64,000 bases of DNA. It comes from Anomalospiza imberbis (taxonomy: Eukaryota; Chordata; Aves; Passeriformes; Viduidae). The position numbers and the translations under genes were made by a program. Of this stretch, positions 22,283 to 36,051 are shown one piece after another; position 1 is the first letter of the stretch, and every line of letters begins with the position of its first letter. The stretch is from contig NC_089687.1 in NCBI RefSeq assembly GCF_031753505.1, forward strand, positions 14,792,501 to 14,856,500, given 5' to 3'. The notes beneath the pieces are model-generated. The model was not told the DNA's origin. It searched no databases and saw only the letters and a list, made by a program, of their open reading frames with translations.

Positions 22283-25200
22283 CTGGGGAGACACCCAAGG
22301 GCAGAGATCAGAGCTAGCCACCAGACACTGTGTGGTTCCCTCCCTGGGGACCAGGCCTTGGCCCTTTCACACCAGAAATGCAATTCCCATGGTAGGATTT
22401 GGCTCCTGCTCTCTGCTTTCAGCACATCCCTGTCCCTGCTGCTACCCCAGCCCAGGGTTCTCTGACTTTTCCCTCTCCCTCACCAGCTCCTTCAGGATGC
22501 TTGCTTCAGGCCAGATGGCACTTGGAGCCATCAGCAAGGCCACCCACCACCAAATGTGTCTGGAGATGCTTGCAGCAACACCCAGACTAGCCCAGCAAAG
22601 GAAAAGCCTCCATCCTTCCCACCCAGGGCAGTGGCAGAGCAAAGCCTTCCTGGGTGAGGAACATCTTACCTGCTTCCTCTTGTAGAAGCCCTTGCGGTCA
22701 CAGTTGGGGAGGTGGACAGCGCGGGGGACCATCCGCTGGCTACTCTTCAGCTCCTGCAGGGACGCCTCCATGTGCCTGCGGCATGGGCCCTGCATGCAGG
22801 GAGATCCACTGTGAGAAGGGGAGCACCTCACAGAACCTTCCAGCTGCAAAAGCCCTCAGGTTCCCCCCACCACTAGTACCCATTTCCCAGGGGTAAAAGC
22901 CCTCTGCAGTCACCTTCCCATGGGAGCCTCATGGAGGGGAGGTGAAGGCACCCACCAGCTCAAACTCCTGACGGAGCTCCGGGATGACAACACGAGGGTG
23001 AGCCGTGTTCTCAGCCATGCCCACGAACTTTGCCAGGGTCAGCTTCTTCCGGCGGTCCTTCTTCAGGGCCTCAGCCTTGAGCTCAGAGAGGCGCCCGTGC
23101 TTGGGCCGGTAGGCCTTGGGCGGGTAGGTCTCCTCTGTCATCTCTGACGTGGTTGGCTCCTCATGCTCCCGGGACTCCCGCTCTGCAAGGGATGGGGTAC
23201 CAAACTGTCATGTCTCTGTGAGATGAGTGGGGCTTGCTTTTGCACAGAGACCCTCCTACCCAACCCCAGAGGAGATCTCTGCACCAGGCAGGATGAAAGC
23301 AAATAACCGAAGGAATCCCTTTCCCAGATGCTGCCTACAGCCTTGGCTTTATCCCACTGTGTGGGACTTCACAAGGTTTTTGCATGACCTCTGAGCTTGG
23401 GACAGGAAGGTGTCTAGAGAGCATGGAGGAGTCAGAAGTCTAGGATGTATTTCTACATACAGGGCCATCATTGTTTTTGTGGAAAAAGACCAGTATGAGG
23501 GTCATCCTACTTCCAGGAAGGGCCAGGTGACACATAAATGAGGCAGAGAAGCCTCTGTTTATCCATGCTGAGAGGATTAAGTGACGAGTTCATACTTCAC
23601 CCTGCCTTGAGAAGGCAAGAGCACAAGCCAGGAATGCTTGAATATGATACAATTCCAAAGCCAAGGTCAATCACAGAGCACAGCCACCATGTGGCTGGGC
23701 AGACATTTCAGCAGAGATACCCAAGATGTGGCTGACAAGTGCTGGGATCTCCAGAGTCCTCAGCTTGCAACCCCACTCCTGGGATCAAACCAGCTCCCAT
23801 CTGCTGGCACACACCAAGCAGCCAGCAAAGCCAAGGGTGACACAGCCAAGTAATGCTGCCTGACTGCCACTGATAGTACTGACAGCAAAAGGGGATCATG
23901 CTTATGTTCTGTCCATGGCACCCATCTTCCCGTAGACCCCCCAGCACAACCTCTCCTGGCAGGATGCAGTCAGGAGCCCTGAGCAGTTATATATAGGAGC
24001 AAGCTGGTGACAGTCTAAACTTAGATGACTTGTGACATTTAGTACAACCACCAGAGTGAAAAAGGGTTATTTCTCGACTAAATTTGAATACAGTTTAAAG
24101 GTCCTGAGGTTCCTGGTCTCCTGACCCCTGGGTCCCCATACGTCTGGTGTTGATGACAAGTCCGTACAGGGACCAGCAAGTGACGATGAGGAAACTCACT
24201 GCAGCAGAAGGAAAGCATCAGAGTAGCTGAAATCTGTCCCCGAACAGCATCTCTTGGCAATTTCTATGCCAGTGAACCCAGATCATCCCCTCCTACAGGA
24301 GGGGAAAAGGCTCAGGATTAAAATAAAAGCAGATATACGCCCCCAACAAGGCAAACACGATTCTTTCTGCTGACTGACTGCTTCCTGGAGCCCAGATGCA
24401 GCAGCAAGAGGGAGAAAGGTGAAGAGGATGCCACTGCAGCCCAGGGATGCCTGAGGATGCCCAGTGGGGGGGATGGACTAGATGATTAGTGGCAGATGGC
24501 AGTGCCAGACTGTCACACACACCTCTGCTGGGGGGTTTGGAGGTGACCGAGCATCACCGGGTCACTGGGTGCCCAAGCCAACCACAGGTGTAAGTCTCCT
24601 ATTCTTCCTTGCCATTCTCCCAGCAAAAAATTGGAAGTTTCTCATGGTCACTTATTTATTAAAGTGGCTCTTTGTTTTTTCTGTTTCCACAAGAACAGCA
24701 CTGGATGAGCATCCCCAACTCTACACCCTCCTAACTGCCAAGAGCAACATAAACAATCCCCTGCACCATGCCCAGGACTCATGTGGCTTCCCAGGATGGG
24801 ATAATTTTGCCATTTTGCCCCATGATGCTCATATACTTGGGGGTTTATTCCTTGCTGCAGGACTCAACTGCCTGCATAGATCTACTCTAAGAGGATGACA
24901 GGGGATAAAGAAGAAACCAAGTAAACTGGAAATTACTCCCCAGAAAATGAAACAATACAAGGTGCAGGTGAAGTGCATCCTTTGCCTCAAAAGATATTCT
25001 GGCAACTGAAGGTCTGAAAGAGGAACAGAGGCATCTGCAGTGACTAAGCCCTTCTTATGGCAGTGAAACACACTGTGTTCTGTCCCAGGAATCCCCTCTG
25101 GCACCCACGTCCAGGGCTGGAGAAGGTGCTGCCAGAGTATCTTCACTGGGCTGCTCTACAGCAATAAAGGAAAGTTTCACGTTGGTGCTGGCAAGCCCCC

Positions 25201-28200
25201 AGGAACTCGGGAGAAGCACAGCTCATTACCTCCACAATAACAAATAAGTGAAGCACAGCTTCTTAGGGCAGTCCTAACAAATAAAAACAAGTAACAAATA
25301 AAGGATACAAGGCAGGGAGGATTCAGTCAGAAAAACAGTACAGGATGTCCAGTCCCCAGAACTCCTCATGCAATGGGTGCCTGCAGCAGCTCAGACTGCT
25401 CACATGGTCAGCAGCTTTACCCTCTTGCAAGCACCTTATCCCTCCTCTCCCTGAAAGCTGCCAGCAAGCCAGAGTGACCTGGGGACTAATGTGGAGCCCT
25501 TTCAGCAAGGATAGATGGGAGCTGCAGGAGCCCTGTGCTCTTGCAGATAACTGACATGCACTAAAAGCTGCCCAGATCCCAGCCCAAGACTGGTGCTTTC
25601 TGAAGGGATGAGAAAGCACCCGGAACTGAACCCTTTCACTCTCCCTGGCATGCACATGTTCCCCCTCAAATGGGAACATATGCTTGGGATGTCATACAAC
25701 AAGGGTTAGATTCCTTCATCTGTGACTCAGCAGTTTTTGGTCTTTATATCCCAGTGATAACTCCATGGATGCCTTGAATGGATCCTTTTCCTCCATCCTC
25801 TTATGTTTTTTATACCCTAATTTCCTTCAACAACAAGGCTGATGCAACCCCTTCTTCTAACAAGCTGATTTTGGCAAACCGAGGGGCAGAGGTCTCTGAC
25901 AGAAGCTCCTGACAAGCTGTGGGCACCTCACCTCCCACTAGAGGTCCCAAACTTACTGGCACAGAAAAATGACACAAAAGAATGACATTGCTAGCCAAGC
26001 TGAGGATGCCTGGCTAGCTTGGAGGTGACACATGGGCTGTAGCCACCTCAAAGGGATGTTGACCCTGCAGCCAAGGCAGGAGACTGAACTCAACTCAGAG
26101 CCCCTCCATGGCTTCATGTCTAGTCTGATCCACGGTTGCCCAGGGAAAGGGGGGCAAGAATCTGGAAAGGCTCTTGACCCAGGCCAGGCCAAAAGGACTG
26201 TGCTGTTGATGTGTCCTGGGATGCAGAAAATACCCACAGCAGAGCATGGGCTGTCCTCAGCCCTGGGCTGAGGCATAGTTTCTTCTCCCCACTCCAGGCT
26301 AGCCAGAGGAAACTCCCTAACAGGAACCATTTCCAACTGTTCCCTGCTGAAGGGAAGGGGAGTAGCAAATACCAGGTACTGTTTCTGGGAAGCCACAAAT
26401 TGCTCCTGTTTGGCTGCCTGCTGTCCTTAAGAGATGTCACCCAGAGCAGACTACACATCATTCTGCCCTGCATCAAAACCCAGCCTGGTGCTCCTGGGCT
26501 TCAGATGCTTTGGACCTATGTGAGGTCCCAATAAGGTGGTGGGTGCACTCACATGGGGGAGTGGAGTGTGTGGGAACACTGCATCCCTGCCTGCTGACAT
26601 TACAGAGCAGAATACAAAACTTTTTCCAAATGGCTGGGAGGCTCAAATTTTTGTAACACATTTTCATTGGTTTCTGGCAGAAAGGATCTATTGACTGCTG
26701 CTCCTAATGAACCATGCTCGTTACAGCCACAGCCCACTGCTAGAGGACTTGCTGTCCTGTTCAACACCACCCCCAAAAGCCACACACACTGAATAAGTAC
26801 ATGCACAACCACAGAGCAATCCTGCTAAACAGCCCTCTTGATTATTATCATGATCATTATTATTTACAGCATAGGCACTAACATAATACACCACTTAAGC
26901 AGGAAGGTGTTGGAGAAAGACTTAATGGGGATCTCAGTTAAACCTCTAGCACAGGAACAACACAAATGTAGCTCGTGGAGAGAGTAAACTTGAGAATTTG
27001 TCCAGTCCTTCCTCTGCCCCAAACTCAGCCATCTCTGTTCAGAGGTGTTCATTGCATATGGTGCTTATACAGGAATTCCGTTCTTAGGTACCTGGCTGGA
27101 AAAACCCCCGAGTATTTTCCCCAGCTGCCCTTCCCATTTGTTGCTACTCTGGAGGACGGGACATGCTTGACCAACACCAAAACTTCCTGTTACTGGCAGG
27201 CAAACTTGTCCCTGACCTGGACTTGCACCTGTGGCCATGATGGGAAAATAAAAATTCCTCCTTCCTGGTCAGCACACAGACAGCCAGTGTTTGCATTCTC
27301 AAGATGCAGGCAGGGAAGGAATGCAAAGAGAGGAGAGTCATCTCATCTTGCACCCTTTGGCAGCTGGAGAGTACAACTAAGCAAAAGCATTCCTGAGCTC
27401 CCCAGAGGCCACCAGACTCAGCCCAGGCAGGAGCCCAGGAGCTTCCACCCGCCTAATGAAGAACAGCTCGCTTACATTCCCGTCCCAGGCACAGCCCCCA
27501 GCGCAGTGGTGACCAGCCCCCAGCCCTGCTGGGGTGGTCAGTGGCCCAGGCGCTATGCCTGGGCTGGGGTCACTGCTGAGACCACCGCCCTGGTGAGGTC
27601 AGGCAGTGAGCTCAGGCAGCCGCCCAGCCCAAAGCCATCTGGCACCCACTGGAGGCAGAGCAGCCAGGGCTGAGGATGGAGGCTCCAGCCAGTTCCTCCA
27701 CTGGCCAGGGTGTTGTCTGCTGGAGAGCCAGCTGCAATGTGCCTTGGACTTTGAACGAACTTTTGTGCTTTGGTGGGGTCTTAGCATCAAGCCGGTGCAG
27801 TCTGTGTGGCAGGGACTGGCGAGGGAGCATGCTGGTAATGCTTGCAGGTGATGAGAGGCTCGGAGGAGACACCACACACCAAGAAGGACAGAGTAACAGC
27901 AGCCCTACTGGGACTGCCACCCCACCTCCCACAAGTCTCGGCAATGTGCAACAGACACTTAAATCTATGTCACATAACACCCAAATGCTAACACTGAGGT
28001 GTTCTGGATGGCCAAACTCCATGTGTAAGTCACTGCAGAGATGATGCTCCCTCCAAATTGTGACCAGCCCCATCACTTGGCTTGGGTCATGATTTTAGGG
28101 TGGAACAAAAGTCCAGTCTCCTCTCCTGTGACTCCAGTGATCACACTTAGGTCTCCAAAGGTCTGAAGTTAAGACCACCACCTCTTCAGTCTTGGTCACC

Positions 28201-31200
28201 TTGAAGCCTGTGATGTAGCTCCCATGGGCCAAGCTATTTTACAGACACAGGAGCAGTAGTAAGAAAACAGACCCTATTTCCTTCCCTGGGAATTTGGAAT
28301 TTCAACAGCTGCCAAAGGCAGCAAAACACTTTTGTGATTTGCAGAGTGTGGAAGGAAGTCTTTAGCAGTCAAAGCACTGTGAAGTGCTCCCAAAAACACC
28401 CACTCTGCCCCACCACACCCAGGCACCTACCAAAGACAGCTGATCAGAATCCAATCAGTCCATGGCATAAAAGCCACACAAGCTTTTGGAAGAGGGGCTC
28501 CAGGGTATTCCAGTATCTTATACCCCTGTGACAACATGGTGGAAGTTGATGAGACCTCACTCCCTTGTTCCACTGAGACACCTTTTAAGGGAAGGATATG
28601 GATCAGTAAGGCCAAGCTCAGAGAAGAGATGGAAAAGCATTCAGAGAGTTGGCTTGGAAGGCTAGGACTTATCTCCATTTTATTAAGCCAAGAGCCAGGA
28701 GGATGCTTGGGAATAGCTCAAGAATACCTAAAGAGCCTCAGAGAACAGGTACTGATAGCAGAGGGATGTGCTATTCTGTGGCCTTTTTTTTTTTAGTAGT
28801 AATTGTTTGGGCTTTGCTGAAATAGCCTGGAGGACCAGCTCTTTCTCAGGTGATTAATGTCTCCTCAGCAGAAACCTGTGGATGCAGATTCTGCTGTATC
28901 AGCCAGGGCTCACCTGCAGAGCGTGAATATCAGGTGCTTGGGCTGCCCCCAGGTTCACACAGGATTCATGGGAAAGGAAGATCATCATCCTGATGACCTC
29001 TGTGTCCTCATATAGAGCAGGATGGGGGAGAAATGCAGCTCAGCATGTGGGAAAGGAGCTCTCAAGGGAACCAGCTCATGTTTTGGTCTGCTCTGGAAGT
29101 GCAGGACCTATCTGTAGGAATGGATCTCTGGGTCAGCACGACTTCGCAGTGCCAGCAAATGCCATGGAGGTGGGAGAACTACAGCTATGGGAACTGGAAG
29201 CTCAAGGAAGGATCTGTGTTGCTACGTGCCACATAGTACTTTCCTGAGTTGCCCTTCTTACTGCAGTCACAAAATAGAACTCTCTGAGAGTTACTCTGTA
29301 GGACAAGGAGAAAAGCAGGTTTGGATATGGGGAGCTTCATGATGGAAGCTCCTTCCCTACCCATTGCTAGCTGTTAGTTCAGCAGTCTCCAAGCTCCCAT
29401 GCTGTGCTGGAAGAGCCAAGCCTGGGCACCAGCTGGTGGGCTGGACTGATGCTGCCTTGAGATGTAACAATAAAGACTGTGGCTGAACAGGTGTTGTCTT
29501 TGTCTCTTTCCAAGGACTTCCCAAATCTGTTTACAATCAGTTCTCCATGCAGGTGTGGGAGTTTGCAAGGCATGTACAGGACATATCAAGACCAGGTGAT
29601 GGTCTGAGCCAACAGGCACCATAGCCAGAGACTCTGGGTTCTCATGACAATGATTTCTGTCCAAGAGAGAACCCAAAATGTCTAACCAATAAAAGAACTG
29701 GGAAACTTTCCAGAGTTTCACCCTCCAGTAAGATGATGAGCACACGTCCATCCATTTCAATTAAATCATGCTGATGTGCACCATCTTGCAAAACTGCAGA
29801 CACTCTGTTGCTAGATAGCTGCTTATATCAGGCTAACATTTCCTGAACAAAGTTATCTTCCAGAGAACTGAACTGGCAAGTGGAGGGGAAGGAAGTATTG
29901 CAGGACTAGATTTATATCAAGAAGCTCTTGTTGCTGATGCACTGATGATAGGAAGATAAGATGTATTTCCTTCACCTCATCTGGAGACTGCAGATGTTCA
30001 CCACTCCATATGTTCAAACTGCAGAAGAAGCTGAGAGCTGAATTATGACCCACAGAAATCTAAATAAATCATCTTTCAATATCAGAGTGACCAAGACATA
30101 TTCTTCCTTCCTGGAAAGGATGAAGTAATTCAGCCTTTCTTAGTCTCGCATCTTTTCCAATAAATCCACCCGAGCAGCAGATTTCATTGCTTGCAGTAAA
30201 GGAGGCAAAACCCATACCAAGCTGCCAAGAAACTAAGAGCAGAAAAGATTAAAAAAGAAAAACTCAGAGGAGACTGCATGACAGTCTCTGCCTAATGAAG
30301 GGTGAGGAAAATCTGGTTTAGCTCCTGCAAGGCATCATTGAATTGTTCACCAGCAGTTTCTCCATGGGGCTTATTTGTGATGAAAAGATGAGAACACAAA
30401 TGCTGTAAGGTTTTCTGAATGAAAACAAAAGGTTGTTTGATCATCTGACTACACAAGATGACTTGGAAAAAATCTTCCTGTGCCCACAGAAATGAAGGAG
30501 GTGTGATGTGTCCATCAACTGTCATTATTGCATGAAAAAGAAGCAGGCAGGGGGACTTTTTGGATGCAGGTAGCTCAACATCAGCAGTGGAGGAAGAGTA
30601 ACTAGGGAGAAGGAATAAGTAATTTGCCCTCCTGGACTCTGTGGGGCTTATCTTTAAAACTCAGGTGACGAGTGGTATCAATATACATGAGACATCAAGA
30701 AATGTGGACTTAAAAGAAGGCGCTGCCAGGATGCTTGCCTCTTGCTCACCACAGAAAGACAGGAAAAGGCCCAACAAGGTGGAGCGTAGAGATGCACCTG
30801 TGTGAGGGGTTGGACAAGAACTTACAACACCAAAAGTATTTCAGGTTTGCAGCTGTGATTTCAAGTTCCAGCCTAGCCTGGATTAACTTCTAGGCCTTCT
30901 GCCTCACTTTCACAGTTTTGCCTTAAACCAGATGGAAAAGTTGTGTGAGATCATCCATTGCTCATCTCTGTGTCAGCACCAGATGACACATCATCACATG
31001 TACTGTCCATCCTGACTATTACCACCTCTGAGGGATGAAATTTCCAACCTCTGCCCTCAGGACTCTTTTCTTAATGACTCCCTCTCTCAGAAAACCTTTG
31101 CCTGCAGTAGGCCTGGATGTAATTTAATCTCTCAACCTACCTAAGTACGACCATAAAAAAGTACCAGAAACTTGACATTCACACTCAGACAATACTGATA

Positions 31201-34200
31201 AGGAGAAATTAGCCCAAGCATTATCCTAATGGATGACTCTTGCCTCTCTTAGCCATTTTCCACCCTGTACCTCTGCATTCATTAGCAATTTCTTTTGGCC
31301 CAACACAATGCAAAGATGCTTTTGAATGTTAAAAAATCCCTATGGATCTCTTGATGGACAAAAGGGTATAGACCTCCATTTTGGGGTCTGAAATTCCATG
31401 AAAGACAACTGATCACCCCTTGCCACAGATCTAGAGCCTTTCTGGAATGATAAAATCCTTGTTGCACTTTGTTGTTTCTCCTGCAACCTCAGACCACTGC
31501 TACTTTTACAAAACCAAGTAACTGGCCGCTGAAATGGTTATGGAATGATGCAGTAAAATTTCACCCACAGCTACTCTTTCATCAGGAAAGAAGGATGCAC
31601 AAGTAAGAGCAATGACTGTATGTCATTCTGTATTTAGATAAAATATCTTAAGACATGTAATATTATCTTAAGACATATGTAGCTGTGGCAGCAGCATAAT
31701 TGACTGCTGGACAGGTATAAGACAGGTATAAGACAATTCTTCTGCAATTCTTCCCTAGTAAAATTTTTCTTCTTTTCCAGCATGTCCTTTAAATTAGGAA
31801 GTGAAAGCCAGGTTCCATAGTTTTCACTGGCTTATTTAATTAGAGATTTTCATCATTAGTCTAACACATAACATCTGATTTCTTAAGCATGAATAATAAA
31901 TTATTAATTGTTGATTTAACTGTCCTCTGATGAATCCCATCTGTATTTGGAAAAATAAAATATTTCTACTGTTTTTCTACAAAAAAGAATTATGAATATT
32001 AGCCAACTTTGCCCCCAAAGTTATCTTTAAGAAACATTCCTTTTTCTGTTTAGCTAGGCAATCATTTCCATAAGTATCTGTCAGGATTACTTTCTTGCCC
32101 TTAAATAGCAACCAGACAAGTCATCTCCATCAACATAACAATTATCTCCATCATCAAGCCAGCTGTGTCCATCCAACAAGCAAACAAACCAAACTGCAAC
32201 AACAGCCCTCCAGGCTCAAAGCTGCAAAGAGCCCTCCAACTCTACCAGAGCTTTGGCCCCACAGTCCTTCAATGACTGAGGCAGCTGGTTCCCACTGAGG
32301 GGAGAGGTGCCCAAAAGCCTTTGATTCTTTGGCCCTAGAGGAAAGGTGCTCAGCACCCTGCAGGCTAACAGGGAACAGTGTGCCAGTTCGCTGCGGGAGA
32401 TATTGAACCCCCCCATTCCCACATTCTGCATGGAAAAGACAGTACCACTGGGGTGGAGTTGCAATGAAAAATGATGGGAATATCAGAGGGGTCTGGAGAA
32501 TAAGGGCAATAGTGAGAGCAAGGCCTTGTGCACGTGCACACAAAAAAAGCTCACTGACTTCACAAGGATAAATTTAACATGCCTTCCTCAAAGTTTAATC
32601 TGTTGACCAGAGTCTCTCTCTCACACTTGTCCTGGAAACATCACAGACAGAAAACTTACCAAAACATGCTGAGAAATGGATTCCTTGAGAGCAAATTTGC
32701 TCACAACAAATCACCAAGAGTCCCAAATTTCTGCGAACACATTATGCTGGCTCCTGCTGAGATTAACTTCAAGCAGTGGATTGACATGAACACTAAGGGG
32801 TCCTCTCAGATCACTAGCATCAAAGAGCCACCTCAAAAACAACTTGCTGAGAGTTGCCTTGGCTACACAGCTGAAGGATCACAGCATCTTGTGGGGGTTG
32901 AGTGGTAAGGGGATGGGGGATGTCACCCAGACATGATGGGACCCTTCCAGGATGACCTGAGGCATGAATCATGAACTGTGTCCATCTTAAATGGGCAGCC
33001 CCAGGATCCAGCAGTGCTGGCACAACTGTTCCCCTCCTCTATGTCCTTGCCCTATGTATCACCCCGGGGAGACCCAGTGTGGAGGCTCATGCTCACTGGA
33101 CCCAGTGGTCCAGGTCTTAGGGGATTCCAGCATGGGGGGGTCAGGTATCCATCTCCTTCTCACCAGCACAGCCTCCTCATACTTTTGGCTATTCCTGTCC
33201 AATCCTGATGATAAACAGATAATATCTACTTTTTCCCTGTAAAAAGCCTCCTTATAAACAACTAGGTGGTTATCAGGCTGACTGCCAGTGAGTTCACATA
33301 GGCTAAAGATGATCTTCGGATCATCTCTGACCTCTGCATGCATCATGTCTTTGGGTCCTGTAGCTTCCTCTGCTCAGTGCTGGAGGCTGTTTCTCCAGCC
33401 CTCAGCTGCTACATTTCAGCACATGTGCCATCTTTTCCCAATTCAGTTCCTCTTTCACACCTTCCTGAAGGCCAGCTGTTGCTGCCTGGGCATGGAGAAG
33501 TCTGCAGAATCCCAGAGACCTCAGTGTCCCTGGCACCATCTCCTTCCACCTATGACACCAGGGACCACTGCCCTGGCAGGTGAATTGGCTGTACTTTGCA
33601 AGTCACAACTTCACACCTTTGCTGTGAAGAATTTGCTTATTTGACATGGGAAAATTTGCCCTCAAGAAATCTCTCAGTGTATTATCTTAGTCTAGCCAGA
33701 AAACACAAGCCACTTTCAAACAGAGGGGGTGAGTTGGTGAGTTTGGATCCACACAGCTGGCTGAGAGGAGGATAGATCTTGCATCTATCTCCTTCCTCAA
33801 CTCCCATTGTTTGATATGCTCACCTGGTGCATCTCATTTCTGAGCCCTCAGTGGGAGGACGGGGTAGGCTGATCTGTACACCAGCATCTGATCTTCATGG
33901 CAAAATACGATGTGCCAGTCATAACCAGAACCCCTGCATCTAAGAGAGGTTTGTGTGTGCTGCCTGGAAACCATTCTGCCTCCAGAGACAAGAATGCTCC
34001 GTGTGTGTGCTTGCACACATTAAATGTTTATGCAGGCGTGTGTGGGCGTGTGAACACGGGTACGTGTGTGCATATGCTCACACGCATATCTTCCCTGTGC
34101 ATATTAATCCTGCTGCTCTGCAGCCCACATCGAGGGACAGGTGTGTTCCAGCTGAATTTTCCACTTACGTCTGGCCTTGAATTTGCACTACTAAGTGCTT

Positions 34201-36020
34201 GGGTTGTTTAGAAAAAAAATATAAAAGGTGTGTGGGGGCTAGGATTTGCTGTGCCATGGGCGTTTTTATCTGCCCTGGGAGTTAGCACAGGGAAACGAGC
34301 GACAACTGTTCTTAGCGGCTCACCCAGCTAAGAGGACGGCAAGCCCCGGAGAGGCTGAGGTTCCCGCCACCGTCCCAGGCTGCTCCCAGGATTTTCAGTT
34401 TGCACGAAGAGTTCTGGGAAACGCTGCTGCTGTAGCAGCTCCCGCAACTGCTCCTGCATCTGCGGCGCTCCGGGCCCGGGGCGAGCAGAGCTCCCAGCCG
34501 TCGTTAGGAGGAAGCAGAGCACCGCGCTCCGTGTGCGGCAGCGCCGGGTGCCGCCTCTCCTCTTCCTCCCCCTCTGCCTTGACACGTGTGACAAACTAAG
34601 CGACAGAAGACACTGGGGGATGTCTTGAAGCTGGCACAGAAGGTACTCAGTCTTTCCTATCCTCTTTTGTCAAGGCTGAGGGGACGCCCCGCAGTCAAGC
34701 AAACGCTTCCAGTCGCACACGACTGTGCTCAAGTCACTGACGTGCCAAAGCCGCGACGATCATCTGGGCTCAGGATGCTGCTGCTGCTGAAGTATGACAC
34801 AAGGAGGCACAATGGCCTCCTCCAGCATCCCTCAAGTTTGCAGAGGCTCCCGTTTGAGCCGTTTCTGCCTTGGTGGTGCAAGTTCTGGAGGGGCTCCCTG
34901 CCCTGACCTGGAGTGGGTCCAGGGCTGTGTGGAAGCTCGGGGCCAGCTCTATCACTCATGCACGCACGCACGCACAGAGCCACGTCTTTTCTCCGGTGAA
35001 CTCTGCTGGCACTCGGCAGGAATTTCATTTGGATCAACTACTTAATATTCTCTCTCCTTCCTTAGAAACCAGGCTGCCGAAAAATCCTTCCAGCCAAGGC
35101 CCCTCCTTTCCTGTTTGAACCACCCCATCCCTTCCTCCCCCGTACACACACACACACACCGCAGAAACCCAGCTCTCTTGCTGGCACCTGATGGATTTCA
35201 CCTTTTTTTTTTTTTTAATATTGTTATTGAAACTCCAGATCAAAAGAAAAATGGAGATTTTCCTGTTTTGTGTCTGAGGTTTTGCAGGCCTGTTGATACT
35301 AGCTTTCACCTTGACAGCTCGGAGCTGCTTTGCACAATGGACCTGCCGCTCGCAGCAGCCGGGTCCCTCCCAGAGTGACATGTGCACAAGCCAGCGCATC
35401 CCGAGCGCCCTGCTCCCATGACCCCTGCCCTCACCCTCACCCCGGACCTCGGCATGGAGCTGCCCACCTGCCCCACCACGTCCCCTTTGCTCACCCCTGA
35501 AGCCCCCCATCCCCAAATGCAGAGCAGACAACTACGGGAAGGGGGAATGGGGTGGGGGAAGATATGTTGGGGAGCAACAAAGGACAGCACCGAACACAAG
35601 CTGCAGGAAATCTGTGCTCGGCAACACTCCTCCTCCACCTTTCAGCTGACGCTGCAAAGATGATTTTCTTAGGGCTAATTCTGCAAACCCCCCCATTTCC
35701 CCTCCTGGTTATCGTTGGCTCACGGTTTCATAAGGAAACTTGCCAAGTCTTGCTCGCTTTCTAGAAAGAGAGCAGGAATGAGAGAGAAGGAAATATTTGA
35801 CAACCTTTGTTTTTCCATGAGCGTTTTCAGGGCAGCAGGCTCCAATCTGTGCCCTCCGCTCCCTGGTGCTCAGCCTGACCTTGCTGTCTCAGCAGGAGGA
35901 AGTCTGGCAGGAGCACAGGGGAGAAAAATGGAAAGACATGGTATATTTCAAAGGAAACCTAAACAAAACAGAGAAAACCCAGAATCCTGCAGCCTGTGCC
36001 ATAAATGAAACTCATTCATG

Positions 36021-36051
<31 letters not shown>

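Noticed and set aside
21644..22465. 273-codon Phe/Leu/Ser-rich open frame on the + strand
   Set aside because: It crosses the pyrimidine tract and the antisense of IGFBP5 exon 4; composition explains it.
26975..27673. 232-codon open frame on the + strand in IGFBP5 intron 1
   Set aside because: No recognisable domain, no good ATG context, low-complexity Pro/Gln/Arg end; in a moderately GC-rich 64-kb window one frame of this length is not surprising.
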